From assembly GCF_900187405.1 (NCBI RefSeq), contig NZ_LT896716.1, positions 1,922,501-1,986,500 on the forward strand: a DNA stretch of 64,000 nt. The letters run 5' to 3'. Numbering within the stretch: the first letter of the stretch is position 1; each line of letters begins with the position of its first letter. The position numbers and the translations under genes are program-made. Under the pieces are notes generated by a model. The model had not been told where the DNA came from, ran no database searches, and saw only the letters and a program-made list of their open reading frames with translations. The stretch is from Geobacter sp. DSM 9736 (GTDB taxonomy: Bacteria > Desulfobacterota > Desulfuromonadia > Geobacterales > Geobacteraceae). Positions 26,448-35,616 of the stretch are shown here, piece after piece.

Positions 26448-27269
26448 CTACTTCCCCCAGTCGCGCGAGTAGCGGAAGTCGCGGTCGATGGTGCGGTTGG
26501 AGACTTTGGCGATGATAGGCATCCGGCGCTTGAAGTGGGAGTTTTGAACCATCCTGTAAATCTTGCTTATGAAATCCGATTCGAAACCGTGTGCGAGCAG
26601 TTCTTCCCGGCTGTAACGAAGGTCCACCATGTGATACAGAAGCTCATCCACCTGGCGATAGGTAAAGCCAAGTTCCTGTTCGTCGGTCTGCCCCGCCCAC
26701 AAGTCGGCCGAAGGCTTCTTTTCGATAACCTCCCGGGGAACCCCCAGTTCTTCCGAAAGCTGCCAGACCTGTGTCTTGTATATGTCGCCGATAGGATTCA
26801 GGGCGCTCGCCATGTCTCCGTAGAGCGTACCGTACCCGAGCAGCAACTCCGTCTTGTTGCTCGTGCCAAGGACGAGGCCGCCGTGAGCGGCCGAATGGTC
26901 AAACAGGATCGTCATACGCTCGCGAGCCATCTTGTTCCCGCGCCGCAGGTTCCCGGCGTCGGGGAAGTAGGCAAAATAGGCATCGATCATCTGTGTAATT
27001 TCGATCACCTGATAGTTGATTCCCAGTTGCTCCGCAACAAGACGTGCATGCTGCTCGCTTTCGGGGTTGCTCGTGCGATACGGCATGCAGTATGCGAAGA
27101 CATTCCGGGGACCCAACGCTTCAGCGGCCAGATAAGCCACGAGAGCCGAATCAATTCCACCCGAAAGGCCCAGCACCACACGCCGAAGGCCGACCTTCTC
27201 CACCTCTTCCTTCACGAACCCGACGAGCATGGTCCTCAGGAGTCCCGCATTGACGATCAGTGCCGACAT
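26448..27269 (-). CDS. nadE: NAD(+) synthetase, ATP-binding subunit
   Basis: 273 aa NadE that amidates nicotinate adenine dinucleotide. It has the ATP pyrophosphatase loop [14 protein letters not shown], then [31 protein letters not shown] and [18 protein letters not shown]. The length is that of an ammonia-type enzyme, but its start overlaps the preceding amidase gene in TGATG. This suggests a two-chain, glutamine-using synthetase. Confidence 0.94.
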   Translation of the reverse strand: MSALIVNAGLLRTMLVGFVKEEVEKVGLRRVVLGLSGGIDSALVAYLAAEALGPRNVFAYCMPYRTSNPESEQHARLVAEQLGINYQVIEITQMIDAYFAYFPDAGNLRRGNKMARERMTILFDHSAAHGGLVLGTSNKTELLLGYGTLYGDMASALNPIGDIYKTQVWQLSEELGVPREVIEKKPSADLWAGQTDEQELGFTYRQVDELLYHMVDLRYSREELLAHGFESDFISKIYRMVQNSHFKRRMPIIAKVSNRTIDRDFRYSRDWGK

Positions 27270-28120
27270 CAGGCTCCCCTCTCCGTCTCGATACGGCTCA
27301 GTTCCTTGATAGTGATCGTCAGGTTCTCGTCGCGCATCATCGGCGAAAAAATCCGCTCCCGTCGCAACTCGCCGGGATCTGCCCGACCGACAAGGAAGTC
27401 CTCCTCGAACATCCCGGCGCGAGCCTTAACGGATCCTCCGGGGCCCACGATTTCGGAGCCACCCCAGAAACTCACTCCATCCTCATAGCCTACCCTGTTA
27501 CAGTAAAACACACGGCAGTTGAGGAACATAGCAGTCGTTGAGTTAAGTTTCTGCCATGCAGATGCGGAACCTAGAGATTCATCCCCGGAAATTCCTCTCG
27601 CAGGGCTGCTGGAGAGGCACAGGAGGCTGGCGGCGCCATCCATCGCCAGTATGTAGGGAGCCGAAATGTGCCACATATCTTCGCATATCAGCATTCCCAG
27701 CCGGCCGAATCGCGTATCGAAGGCACGGAGTCGCTCTCCGCGGGCCAAATAGCGCTGCTCGTCGAAGAGTCCATAAGTAGGCAGATAGACCTTCCGATGG
27801 CAGTAGCGGACATCCCCCTCCTCCAGATAGAGTGCTGAATTGAAGAAACGGTAATCCGCTGACGCTTCAACTATCCCGCAAGCTATGGAAATGTGCCGTG
27901 AAAGCTGCCTAAGTCGATTCACCTCCTGAGACTGGAGAGAAACTGCGACTTCCGGCACGAGATCCTTCAGAAAATATCCTGTAAGGGCGAGTTCCGGGAA
28001 AACAATCAGATTGGCTCCCTCGGCGATTCCCCGGTCGACAGCAGCCTCTACTAAAGCCAGGTTGTCTGCCACACATCCTAGCTTCGGCTTTATCTGCGCC
28101 AGGGCGACGGAAAAATCCAT
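27269..28120 (-). CDS. Carbon-nitrogen hydrolase, probable glutaminase subunit of NAD synthetase
   Basis: 283 aa nitrilase-superfamily protein. The catalytic triad is visible: Glu in FPELALTGY, Lys in [15 protein letters not shown], Cys in [21 protein letters not shown] at the N-terminus and the [13 protein letters not shown] segment match the amidase domain of glutamine-dependent NAD synthetases, normally fused to NadE. Here it is a separate gene overlapping nadE by one base. GGAG lies just before ATG 28120. Likely supplies ammonia from glutamine. Confidence 0.88.
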   Translation of the reverse strand: MDFSVALAQIKPKLGCVADNLALVEAAVDRGIAEGANLIVFPELALTGYFLKDLVPEVAVSLQSQEVNRLRQLSRHISIACGIVEASADYRFFNSALYLEEGDVRYCHRKVYLPTYGLFDEQRYLARGERLRAFDTRFGRLGMLICEDMWHISAPYILAMDGAASLLCLSSSPARGISGDESLGSASAWQKLNSTTAMFLNCRVFYCNRVGYEDGVSFWGGSEIVGPGGSVKARAGMFEEDFLVGRADPGELRRERIFSPMMRDENLTITIKELSRIETERGA

Positions 28121-28285
28121 GACATGCTCCAATAAAATTTTCGTAAACGTAACACAGAAAGAAATCATTGGCAAATGCAAGGTTAGGGCTAGAAAATCAG
28201 TCACTGCAGTACTGTTGCTTACCCCTCGCAAGCTGATAGACTTTTTTCAACACTCGCTTTAGCAACTATCGAAAGGAGACCGAAC

Positions 28286-28729
28286 ATGGATCGAAAGGAT
28301 TTGCTTGACCAACTTCAGAACCTGATAAAGCTGGACATCGATGCAATTCATGCTTACGACCAGGCAATAAAGCACATCGACCAGCCTATAATCAAAGAGA
28401 ACCTGGTACGTTTTCAGGCTGATCATCGTCGGCATGTCGACCACCTTTCAGCAAAGGTGCGGGAACTTGGAGAAACTCCGCCGGCATTTGCGCCTGACTT
28501 CAAAGGTTTCTTTATCGAGGGTTTTACCGCACTTCGCAGCTTGACCGGCACCAAGGGTGCCCTTGAGGCTATGGAAACCAACGAGCGTCTTACGAATTCA
28601 CGTTACGAAAAAGCATCCGCAATGGATGCCCCCAGCGACATTTCAATTCTTGTACAGGAATATTGGGCAGATGAGAAACGTCACCTGGCCTTCATCCGTG
28701 AAGCACTCAACAGCGGCGAGTTTAAATAA
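28286..28729 (+). CDS. Ferritin-like DUF2383 domain protein
   Basis: 147 aa all-helical protein. LDIDAIHAYDQAIKHI, FQADHRRHVDHLS and YWADEKRHLAFIREAL give the Glu/His positions of a four-helix ferritin-like bundle; the family is mostly annotated DUF2383. Strong AAAGGAGA before the ATG. A role in iron or stress handling is only suggested by fold. Confidence 0.75.
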   Translation: MDRKDLLDQLQNLIKLDIDAIHAYDQAIKHIDQPIIKENLVRFQADHRRHVDHLSAKVRELGETPPAFAPDFKGFFIEGFTALRSLTGTKGALEAMETNERLTNSRYEKASAMDAPSDISILVQEYWADEKRHLAFIREALNSGEFK

Positions 28730-28748
28730 TCCCTCCTGACCCATCCGC

Positions 28749-28783
28749 AAAAAAAGGGCTTGACCCAAAAGGATCAAGCCCTT
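28749..28783 (-). terminator. Terminator after the DUF2795 gene
   Basis: Minus strand AAGGGCTTGA-loop-TCAAGCCCTT followed by eight T. It lies between convergent genes; only the minus direction has a T-run. Confidence 0.85.
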
Positions 28784-28805
28784 ACTTAAAAGCTGCATTG
28801 CCTTC

Positions 28806-29084
28806 TTACGCGCGTTTGCTCTGCCTGCTCTGAGTACTCGTAGATTTGGTCCGGGGCGAAGATGTATGCCCTTTCCCAAAGCTTTTCATTACATCTGCCA
28901 TGTTACCGTATTCCCGGTCTTCAAACCCCTGAAGCTCCTGCAAGACCTCCTGGTCTGCCCCCTCATGCTTCGCGTGCTTTATTAGATCCTGCTTGTTCGC
29001 CGGGAAGTTTATGCCTTTGAGATGTTTAGTCACGTTGGCCGGTGAATGCCCGCCACCGCGCCCGACATTGCGACTGGTTGCCAT
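28806..29084 (-). CDS. DUF2795 domain protein
   Basis: 92 aa basic, soluble protein. The central part (VTKHLKGINFPANKQDLIKHA, then VLQELQGFEDREYGNMADVM) is a DUF2795 domain, a small helical fold of unknown function. The N-terminus is Gly-rich and the C-terminus is Ser/Thr/Arg/Lys-rich and probably disordered. ATG at 29084 with AAGGGGG 11 bases upstream. Monocistronic. Confidence 0.7.
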   Translation of the reverse strand: MATSRNVGRGGGHSPANVTKHLKGINFPANKQDLIKHAKHEGADQEVLQELQGFEDREYGNMADVMKSFGKGHTSSPRTKSTSTQSRQSKRA

Positions 29085-29212
29085 TACCAAAACCCCCTTT
29101 CAACTTGTAGTGCCGGGACTACTGTCCCTATGAAAAGTCTAGCACTTGGAGTTGCAGGTACAAGGCGTTTTTTACTGATATTTAGAAGATCATGGAGGGC
29201 ACTGCATTATGC

Positions 29213-29590
29213 TCAGAAAGCAAGGTCGAAGGCGTTCTTAATGTGGTCGATGTCGGGTACCTCATTGTCGCCGAGGACGACTGCGACAACATCGAACCGG
29301 GCGGGGGCTTCAAGCTGCCGGTGCTGTGACAGCCATACAAGTGCCGCCTTCGAAATTTGTCGCTGCTTGAATAGGGTTACCGCCTCCTGGGGCAAGCCGA
29401 AGGCGTGGTTTCGTCTTGTTTTGACTTCCACAAAGACAACCGTTCTACCATCCCGGGCGATAATATCAACCTCACCCCCCTTGCAGCGATAGTTTCTTTC
29501 CAGGATGACAAATTTCTTTCCCTTCAGGTAAGCCGCAGCGAGCTGTTCGCCACGGGCGCCCAGAGCCAGAGAGCGGGACGCTTCAGTCAC
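29213..29590 (-). CDS. YraN/UPF0102 family endonuclease-like protein
   Basis: 125 aa with the restriction-endonuclease fold signature of the family: GEQLAAAYLKGKKFVILERNYRCKGGEVDIIARDGRTVVFVEVKTR (the Glu, Asp and ExK metal-binding residues are all present). The GTG start overlaps the rnhB stop in GTGA. Function unknown; the rnhB-yraN pairing is common. Confidence 0.88.
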   Translation of the reverse strand: MTEASRSLALGARGEQLAAAYLKGKKFVILERNYRCKGGEVDIIARDGRTVVFVEVKTRRNHAFGLPQEAVTLFKQRQISKAALVWLSQHRQLEAPARFDVVAVVLGDNEVPDIDHIKNAFDLAF

Positions 29591-30228
29591 TCCTCCTCCT
29601 GCACATGTTCACGTACTCCGCGAAACGTCTTGCGATGAATGGGTGAAGGACCGAGACCGGCAATGGCTGCAAGATGCGTCGCGCAGGCATATCCTTTATG
29701 TTCCCTGAATCCGTAACCCGGGTACACATCCTCGTAGGCTGTCATCATCCGGTCCCGGGTGACTTTGGCAATGATGGAAGCGGCCGCGATTGAAATGCTG
29801 GCGCTATCGCCCTTTTTTATCGTGCGCTGTGGAATCGAAACCGGAATCCCGGAGGTGCCGTCGATCAGGAGGTAATCCGCTGGCCTGCATAGAGAACCAA
29901 CAGCTTCCCTCATTGCAGACAGTGTGGCCTGAAGAATGTTGATCCGGTCTATGACCTGATGGTCACTGATGCCGACACCTATGGCCAGCGCTTTCTCGTA
30001 AATGAGGTCATAAAGGCGTTCACGGGCTGAGGCGGAAAGTTTCTTAGAGTCATCGACTCCAGAGAAATCCTCTCCATCAGGAAGGATAACGGCAGCAGCC
30101 ACGACGGGACCGGCCAGCGGACCGCGTCCTGCTTCATCGATACCTGCAACCAACCTGTAACCCATCCGCCTGGCGAGCAGTTCGAATTCCCATCGTGACT
30201 GCGGCTGCAGTTCACCGAAGAGGTCCAT
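29587..30228 (-). CDS. rnhB: Ribonuclease HII
   Basis: 213 aa RNase HII that removes ribonucleotides and RNA primers from DNA. It begins the catalytic core with VAGIDEAGRGPLAGPV (D, E), continues with DDSKKLS and ends LLIDG...KGDSASISIAAASIIAKVTRD. ATG 30228 follows AGGAGG, so the in-frame ATG seven codons earlier is not used. Confidence 0.95.
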   Translation of the reverse strand: MDLFGELQPQSRWEFELLARRMGYRLVAGIDEAGRGPLAGPVVAAAVILPDGEDFSGVDDSKKLSASARERLYDLIYEKALAIGVGISDHQVIDRINILQATLSAMREAVGSLCRPADYLLIDGTSGIPVSIPQRTIKKGDSASISIAAASIIAKVTRDRMMTAYEDVYPGYGFREHKGYACATHLAAIAGLGPSPIHRKTFRGVREHVQEEE

Positions 30229-30348
30229 CAATCCTCCTGATATGTGCATGGCATGAAAGTTTGCAGGATAGATTACATGGGGAGATCAACCGGTGGCAAT
30301 TGGAAAAGACGAAGAAGCACCAACAACTTCTGAAAGCATGAGAACTAG

Positions 30349-30372
30349 AAAGCCCCGATGAATCGGGGCTTT
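30349..30372 (-). terminator. Terminator after rplS
   Basis: AAAGCCCCGAT-TC-ATCGGGGCTTT, a perfect 11-bp stem 16 bases after rplS. The T-run is short (TTT), so termination may be partial, and rnhB may be reached by read-through. Confidence 0.6.
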
Positions 30373-30387
30373 CAGAAAAACCGGTGC

Positions 30388-30741
30388 TTACACTGCAACG
30401 TATTTCCGCTCGCGGATGCGCGCAGCCTTTCCACGCAGCTTGCGCAGGTAGTATAGTTTCGCGCGGCGTACATGTCCGCGAGTCACAACCTCGATCCCCT
30501 CTATGGACGGCGAGTGCAGCGGAAACGAGCGCTCAACCCCAATGCCGTTGGAGATCTTCCGCACTGTAAACGACTCCCGGATGCCCCCGTTCTGGCGGCC
30601 GATGACAACCCCCTGGAAGGCCTGGATACGGCTCTTGTCACCCTCAACGATCCTGACGTGGACCTTTACAGTATCCCCCGGTTTGAAGGAAACGATTCCC
30701 TTCTTCATCTGCTCCATTTCGATAATATCGATCTTGTTCAT
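30388..30741 (-). CDS. rplS: 50S ribosomal protein L19
   Basis: 117 aa. [22 protein letters not shown] and [21 protein letters not shown] are classic L19, followed by the basic C-terminus [22 protein letters not shown] precedes ATG 30741. Last gene of the ffh-rpsP-rimM-trmD operon. Confidence 0.97.
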   Translation of the reverse strand: MNKIDIIEMEQMKKGIVSFKPGDTVKVHVRIVEGDKSRIQAFQGVVIGRQNGGIRESFTVRKISNGIGVERSFPLHSPSIEGIEVVTRGHVRRAKLYYLRKLRGKAARIRERKYVAV

Positions 30742-30793
30742 CTGCTTGCTTCCTCCCTTATGTTGCAAAGCCTAAACTTGCAGTGGTGTGATG

Positions 30794-31381
30794 TTAAACA
30801 GACCGGTTCCCCAGGAGCCGGTCAAGAATTATCGATACTGCCGAACGTACTGAGAGGTGATTATAATCTCCTCGGCCATAGATCGGCTCAAGTACGAAAT
30901 CTGCCTTGGTCATTATTTCTTCTGTAAGACCCCACCCCGTTCCGAAAACCAGGAGCCACGGCTGCCCAGGGTCATCAATCAGGCGACCCAGTTCTGTGTA
31001 GCCGATGCTGTTTCCTCTTTTACGCGCCCCCGTCGTTATCAGTTTCGGTTTATTACCATAACGTCGGGCAAGATCGGTCTCGACCTCTTGGAGATCGTTT
31101 GCCAGAACGATATTTTGCAAGGCTTCGCGGCGCTTCGGATTATAGGAGGCGCCCCAACCTTCACGCCAATGATCGATCACCCGCTGAACTAGCCGCTGCT
31201 GTTCTGGTACGGGTGTCACTATGTAGTAGCAACCTAGCCCAAAGGTTCGTGCAGCTCGAGCGATATCATGAATGTCCAGATTCGTCACTGCTGTTGTTAC
31301 TATCTGACCATTCTTGTCGTAAACAGGATGGTGAAGCAGCGCAATGTAAACATTTTCGACAAGCGGCGCTGCGTCGGTCAC
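30794..31381 (-). CDS. SPOUT-type RNA methyltransferase (Methyltrn_RNA_4 family)
   Basis: 195 aa. [36 protein letters not shown] at the N-terminus and [13 protein letters not shown] near the C-terminus are typical of a small SPOUT-like family found between trmD and rplS in deltaproteobacteria and Aquificales. The target RNA is unknown. GTG start overlaps the trmD stop in GTGA. Confidence 0.8.
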   Translation of the reverse strand: MTDAAPLVENVYIALLHHPVYDKNGQIVTTAVTNLDIHDIARAARTFGLGCYYIVTPVPEQQRLVQRVIDHWREGWGASYNPKRREALQNIVLANDLQEVETDLARRYGNKPKLITTGARKRGNSIGYTELGRLIDDPGQPWLLVFGTGWGLTEEIMTKADFVLEPIYGRGDYNHLSVRSAVSIILDRLLGNRSV

Positions 31382-32109
31382 AATACTTCCTCTGCTTCAT
31401 CCAGAAAACGCCTCTCCTCCGCAGAAAGTCTGGCGGCTTTGAGAAGCTCCGGCCTAATTTTCCGGGTCCGCATCAGCGACTGATTGCGACGCCAGCGGAC
31501 AATCTCCGCGTGGTTCCCCGACAGGAGAACCTCCGGCACCTTTTGCCCCTGGAATTCCGGTGGACGCGTAAACTGGGGGTACTCAAGCAACCCGTCACAG
31601 AATGAATCGCCCGAAGCAGATTCGGAACTACCGAGTACTCCAGGCACGAGCCGCGACACCGCGTCTACGAGCGCCATTGCGGGTATTTCGCCCCCCGTGA
31701 GCACGAAGTCGCCGAGTGAAATTTCATAGTCGGAAAAAAGATCGATCACCCGCTGATCAACCCCTTCATATCTGCCGCAGATGATTATAATACCTTCTTC
31801 TGCAGCCAGTTGACCGGCAAGTTGCTGATCAAGGGGCTTTCCCGCCGGAGAGGTCAAAACAACACGTGATGCGGGAGCTTCTGAGCGGACGGCTTCCAGG
31901 CAAGCCGCAATCGGCTCCACCTTCATCACCATCCCCGCACCCCCTCCATACGGCGCATCATCTACAGTCTTGTGGCGGTCGACGGCGTAATCCCTGATAT
32001 TGTGCAGGCGTATTCTGATTAGGCCGCTGTCAACGGCACGCCGGATTATGCTCTCCGAGAAGGGTCCTTCGAACATCCCGGGGAACAGGGTAAGTATATC
32101 GAATTTCAT
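31378..32109 (-). CDS. trmD: tRNA (guanine-N1)-methyltransferase
   Basis: 243 aa TrmD that makes m1G37. It starts [21 protein letters not shown], and has [14 protein letters not shown], a trefoil knot with [11 protein letters not shown] and [21 protein letters not shown], and YPQFTRP. It overlaps rimM and the next methyltransferase gene by 4 bases each. Confidence 0.97.
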   Translation of the reverse strand: MKFDILTLFPGMFEGPFSESIIRRAVDSGLIRIRLHNIRDYAVDRHKTVDDAPYGGGAGMVMKVEPIAACLEAVRSEAPASRVVLTSPAGKPLDQQLAGQLAAEEGIIIICGRYEGVDQRVIDLFSDYEISLGDFVLTGGEIPAMALVDAVSRLVPGVLGSSESASGDSFCDGLLEYPQFTRPPEFQGQKVPEVLLSGNHAEIVRWRRNQSLMRTRKIRPELLKAARLSAEERRFLDEAEEVL

Positions 32110-32630
32110 AGATCAAGCAGCCCTTCAGGAGGGCTTACCGTCATGATCCCAGCATCAAGATCGATGTCGGTAACGATCTCTTCCACTGCCGGTATCAAAT
32201 ATTCTTTCTTGCCCCCGGTTACAACATACACATCGTTGCTGCCTGTAGGAATAAGGGAGGTCAGTTCACCCAGCAACTCTCCCTTATCCGTGCGAACCTT
32301 GAGCCCCTCCAGCTCGCACCAGTAAAACTCACCTTCGTCTAGTTCTGGCAACTGCTCCCGGCGCACATAAAGCTCCCGGCCAACCAAACGCTCCACAAGA
32401 TTGATATCCGCCAAGCCCTTAAGGGTGATAAGTACCTTTTTACCATGAACTGCAGCCGCTGCCACCGTGAAGGTTTCCGTTTCGCCCGCAGTACCCTTGA
32501 GAATAAAAGAGTTAAGGGAAAGAATAGTATCCAACTCGCCGGAATAGGAAACGATTCGCAACTGCCCTTTGATTCCGTGGGTCGCTGCAACCTTCCCCAG
32601 CAGAACCAGCTTACCACCATCGACCATCAT
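32106..32630 (-). CDS. rimM: Ribosome maturation factor RimM
   Basis: 174 aa. N-terminal RimM domain ([19 protein letters not shown]) and C-terminal PRC-barrel ([27 protein letters not shown]). It helps 30S assembly by binding S19. The start, in an ATGATG pair, overlaps the khpA stop. Confidence 0.95.
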   Translation of the reverse strand: MMVDGGKLVLLGKVAATHGIKGQLRIVSYSGELDTILSLNSFILKGTAGETETFTVAAAAVHGKKVLITLKGLADINLVERLVGRELYVRREQLPELDEGEFYWCELEGLKVRTDKGELLGELTSLIPTGSNDVYVVTGGKKEYLIPAVEEIVTDIDLDAGIMTVSPPEGLLDL

Positions 32631-32857
32631 TCAACTATTTTCAGTATTGCTTTCTTGTTGTCTTTAGTCGACACGGCATTAAGCAGGGTTCGAATGGCCT
32701 TGGCTGTTCGCCCCTCCTTGCCGATGATCCGGCCCATATCCTCTTTGGCAACTGTCAGCTTGATTACCGTAGCTTCGTCTTCCATTTCCTCCGTTGCTCT
32801 TACCTGGGTCGGGTCGTCAACAAGTGCTTTCGCGATGGTTTCTACGAGCTGTTTCAT
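32627..32857 (-). CDS. khpA: RNA-binding KH domain protein KhpA
   Basis: 76 aa made of a single KH domain with GxxG loop IIGKEGRTAKAIRTLL. Family members (YlqC/KhpA) bind RNA broadly. ATG 32857 has GAGG nine bases upstream. Between rpsP and rimM, the usual place. Confidence 0.92.
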   Translation of the reverse strand: MKQLVETIAKALVDDPTQVRATEEMEDEATVIKLTVAKEDMGRIIGKEGRTAKAIRTLLNAVSTKDNKKAILKIVE

Positions 32858-32907
32858 GTCGGTAACCTCTGTACATGTAAATTGCCGGCGGGCCGGTAAA
32901 AACAGAA

Positions 32908-33174
32908 TTACGCAGCTGCTGAAACGAATTTTTCCCAAAGACCGGCATTTTTAAGGAGCTGCTTCACGGTATCGGTAGGCTGCGCCCCTTTCCCGAGCCA
33001 CTCCAGCGCCTTCTCTTCCTGCAGTTTCACAGCTGCGGGAGTCTGATTCGGATCATACGTGCCTACGTTTTCAATGAAACGTCCATCCCTCTTGTTCCTG
33101 CCATCTGTAACGACGATCTGGTAGAAAGGTTTCTTTTTAGCGCCTGCACGTGCAAGCCTGATTTTAACAGCCAT
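32908..33174 (-). CDS. rpsP: 30S ribosomal protein S16
   Basis: 88 aa. [41 protein letters not shown] is the S16 signature region, followed by the family helix [17 protein letters not shown]. The ATG at 33174 follows GGAGG. Transcribed with ffh. Confidence 0.97.
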   Translation of the reverse strand: MAVKIRLARAGAKKKPFYQIVVTDGRNKRDGRFIENVGTYDPNQTPAAVKLQEEKALEWLGKGAQPTDTVKQLLKNAGLWEKFVSAAA

Positions 33175-33264
33175 GATTCCTCCTGGTTCGTTCCGGCTCG
33201 AAGCCGTGACTATGTTATATGCGTTGTTGTTAGAAAGCAACTAATTAGCTGCGAATAAGCAAGG

Positions 33265-34626
33265 TCATGAAAAGGGGAACATTCCCTTCCCCAGCCCTCC
33301 CATACCTTTCATAAGGCCTTTCGGCCCAAGCTTCTGAAGCTGCTTGATAACCTTTTGAGCTTCGGTGAAACGCTTCAGCAGCTGGTTCACCTCCTGAACG
33401 GAGGTTCCGCTCCCTTTGGCAATCCGCAGCCTGCGGCTGCCGTTGATGATCGTGTGGTTTGTACGCTCGGCACGGGTCATGGAATCGATGATGGCTTCAA
33501 TCCGTTTAAGCTCTTTCTCACTCGGCTGGGCACCCTGCATCTGCTTCATCATTTTGCCCATTCCAGGAATCATCCCCATCAGAGACTCAAGAGAGCCCAT
33601 TTTTTTGACCTGCTGCAGCTGGTTCTTGAAATCCTCAAGGTCAAACTGGTTCTTCTTCAGCTTCTGCTGGAGACGATTGGCTTCTTTCTCATCTATGGCG
33701 GCGTGAGCTTTCTCGATGAGGGTAAGAACATCGCCCATACCGAGAATTCGCGAAACCAGCCGGTCCGCGTGAAAAACCTCCAGAGCGTCCATTTTCTCGC
33801 CGATGCCGACGAACTTCACAGGCTTCCCTGTCACAGCGCGGATTGAAAGAGCGGCTCCCCCTTTGGCATCACCATCCAATTTCGTGAGAACCACGCCGGT
33901 CAGTTCGAGACGCTCGTCAAAGCCGCTGGCCACATTGACAGCCTCCTGGCCGGTCATGGCGTCGGCGACAAAAAGGATTTCCCGCGGCTCCACGGAATCC
34001 TTGATCCGAACAAGCTCGTTCATCAGGTAGTCGTCGATCTGATGCCGCCCTGCGGTGTCAAAGATTACGGTATCGAAGCCTGTACGCTCGGCATACTGGA
34101 GAGCATTGCGGCAGATATCGACCGGATCCTGCTCGGCCCGCGAATCGAACACCTCCAGCGAGAGCTGCCTTCCAAGGGTCTTGAGCTGCTCAATTGCAGC
34201 AGGTCGGTATACATCAGCAGGAACGAGAAGAGGTCGACGGCGCTCCTTCTTGAGGTAACGGGCAAGCTTGCCGCATGTCGTCGTTTTTCCTGAGCCCTGG
34301 AGACCGACCATCATGATTGATACCGGAGGTTTGGCAGCAAGATCAAGGCTGTTGCCCCCATCGCCGGACATCAAAGCGACAAGCTCGTCATGAACGATTT
34401 TAATAACCTGCTGCCCGGGAGAAAGGCTCTGCAGCACTTCGGTTCCGACAGCCCGCTCCCGGACTCGCTCGACAAAGTCCTTTACCACCTTGAAGTTTAC
34501 ATCGGCCTCAAGCAGCACCAGCCGTACTTCGCGTAGTGCTTCCTTTATGTTCTCCTCGGTCATTACACCTTGACCCCGGAGCTTTTTGAATACCAAATCG
34601 AGCTTGTCGGAAAGCGTATCGAACAT
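33265..34626 (-). CDS. ffh: Signal recognition particle protein Ffh
   Basis: 453 aa. N domain, G domain with GLQGSGKTTTCGKLA, DTAGRHQIDDYLMNEL and TKLDGDAKGGAALS, and a Met-rich M domain (GMIPGMGKMMKQMQG, GSGTSVQEVNQLLKRF) that binds 4.5S RNA and signal peptides. No 4.5S RNA gene was seen here. Start MFDTLSDKLDLVF is the family N-terminus. It heads the ribosomal/tRNA modification operon. Confidence 0.97.
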   Translation of the reverse strand: MFDTLSDKLDLVFKKLRGQGVMTEENIKEALREVRLVLLEADVNFKVVKDFVERVRERAVGTEVLQSLSPGQQVIKIVHDELVALMSGDGGNSLDLAAKPPVSIMMVGLQGSGKTTTCGKLARYLKKERRRPLLVPADVYRPAAIEQLKTLGRQLSLEVFDSRAEQDPVDICRNALQYAERTGFDTVIFDTAGRHQIDDYLMNELVRIKDSVEPREILFVADAMTGQEAVNVASGFDERLELTGVVLTKLDGDAKGGAALSIRAVTGKPVKFVGIGEKMDALEVFHADRLVSRILGMGDVLTLIEKAHAAIDEKEANRLQQKLKKNQFDLEDFKNQLQQVKKMGSLESLMGMIPGMGKMMKQMQGAQPSEKELKRIEAIIDSMTRAERTNHTIINGSRRLRIAKGSGTSVQEVNQLLKRFTEAQKVIKQLQKLGPKGLMKGMGGLGKGMFPFS

Positions 34627-34704
34627 AATGTTTTGGTAATGGACAGTTGTAGAAAGAGTACGGTATTCCGCATCTGCGCGCAATACGCCATTAGTAAAGG
34701 GGTA

Positions 34705-34734
34705 ACTATAGTGGAGGGTTCCGGTGGTTGTCAA
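34705..34734 (-). promoter_or_regulatory. Sigma-70 promoter of the ffh operon
   Basis: Minus strand TTGACA, 18 bases, TATAGT. The -35 lies inside an inverted repeat, CCGGTGG (34721-34727) with CCACCGG (34746-34752). Leader to ffh about 72 bases. Confidence 0.75.
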
Positions 34735-34860
34735 GCTAAAAAAACCCACCGGCAAAGGAGTTATCTCCGAAAAGCAGCCGCAGCACTCACTCTTCGACCT
34801 GCTTTTCCATTGCTATCGCATTAAGCCTTTGCTAGAGTCCCGTACCGGAGGTGTTCGCGC

Positions 34861-35616
34861 GTGGCAGAACGTACAATTGCACTTCTTGCTGCACTGCCTG
34901 AAGAAATTAGGACCTTGATCAGAAAAGCGGGGGGGAAGAAACGGAAAAGCGTTTCCAGGTTTCCCTGCTATGAACTCGACAGATACGGCGAAATAATTGT
35001 CGTAGAAACGGGTATGGGGCCGATAAACGCAGAAGAAGCGGCAAAAGCGATAGCCGTCAACCTGCGCCCGCACTTCTTCATCAATTTCGGTTTTGCCGGT
35101 GCAATTGCCCCTGGGCCAGCCATCGGCGACATTGCGGTAGGTCGACGGCTCTTCATTCACCAGAACGGCTGCCTTCGCGAGGAAGAAGGACTTACACCGG
35201 CTCTTTCCGAGATAGCTGAAAGCGCACTAGTGCCGGCCGCTGGCTACAAGAGCTTTGCAGCAACCATCGTCACTACCGCTCAGATTCTCGATAAAAAGAT
35301 GTTGGAGAGAAGCCTACCTGCAGACGTTATTGATCCTGTTATTGAAATGGAAACGGCAGCAGTGGCGAAGGTAGCGGCGGAACATCAAATCCCGTTCCTG
35401 GCATTAAGGGGCATCAGCGATGCCGCAGAAGAAGAGCTTGGATTCTCGCTGGATGAATTCACCGACAGCAACATGAGAATCCGCACGCGCAAGGTCCTGC
35501 TGACCATAGCCCGACGCCCTATGATTCTACCGCAGCTCATAAGACTGGGGAGAAACTCACGTATAGCAGGACAAAATCTTGCAGAAGCCGTCCTCACCGT
35601 ACTTCGGAAGCTTTGA
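34861..35616 (+). CDS. Nucleoside phosphorylase / MTA-SAH nucleosidase-like protein
   Basis: 251 aa. PNP/UDP phosphorylase fold: LLAALPEEI at the start, VETGMGPINAEEAA, FINFGFAGAIAPGPAIGD, and the ribose-binding VIEMETAAVAKVA followed by RGISDAA. These match nucleosidases acting on 5'-substituted adenosines; the family includes Mtn, futalosine hydrolase and the hopanoid-associated HpnG, and sequence alone does not separate them. GTG start with GGAGGTG eight bases upstream. Its 3' end overlaps the convergent CruF-like gene by 23 bases. Confidence 0.7.
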   Translation: MAERTIALLAALPEEIRTLIRKAGGKKRKSVSRFPCYELDRYGEIIVVETGMGPINAEEAAKAIAVNLRPHFFINFGFAGAIAPGPAIGDIAVGRRLFIHQNGCLREEEGLTPALSEIAESALVPAAGYKSFAATIVTTAQILDKKMLERSLPADVIDPVIEMETAAVAKVAAEHQIPFLALRGISDAAEEELGFSLDEFTDSNMRIRTRKVLLTIARRPMILPQLIRLGRNSRIAGQNLAEAVLTVLRKL

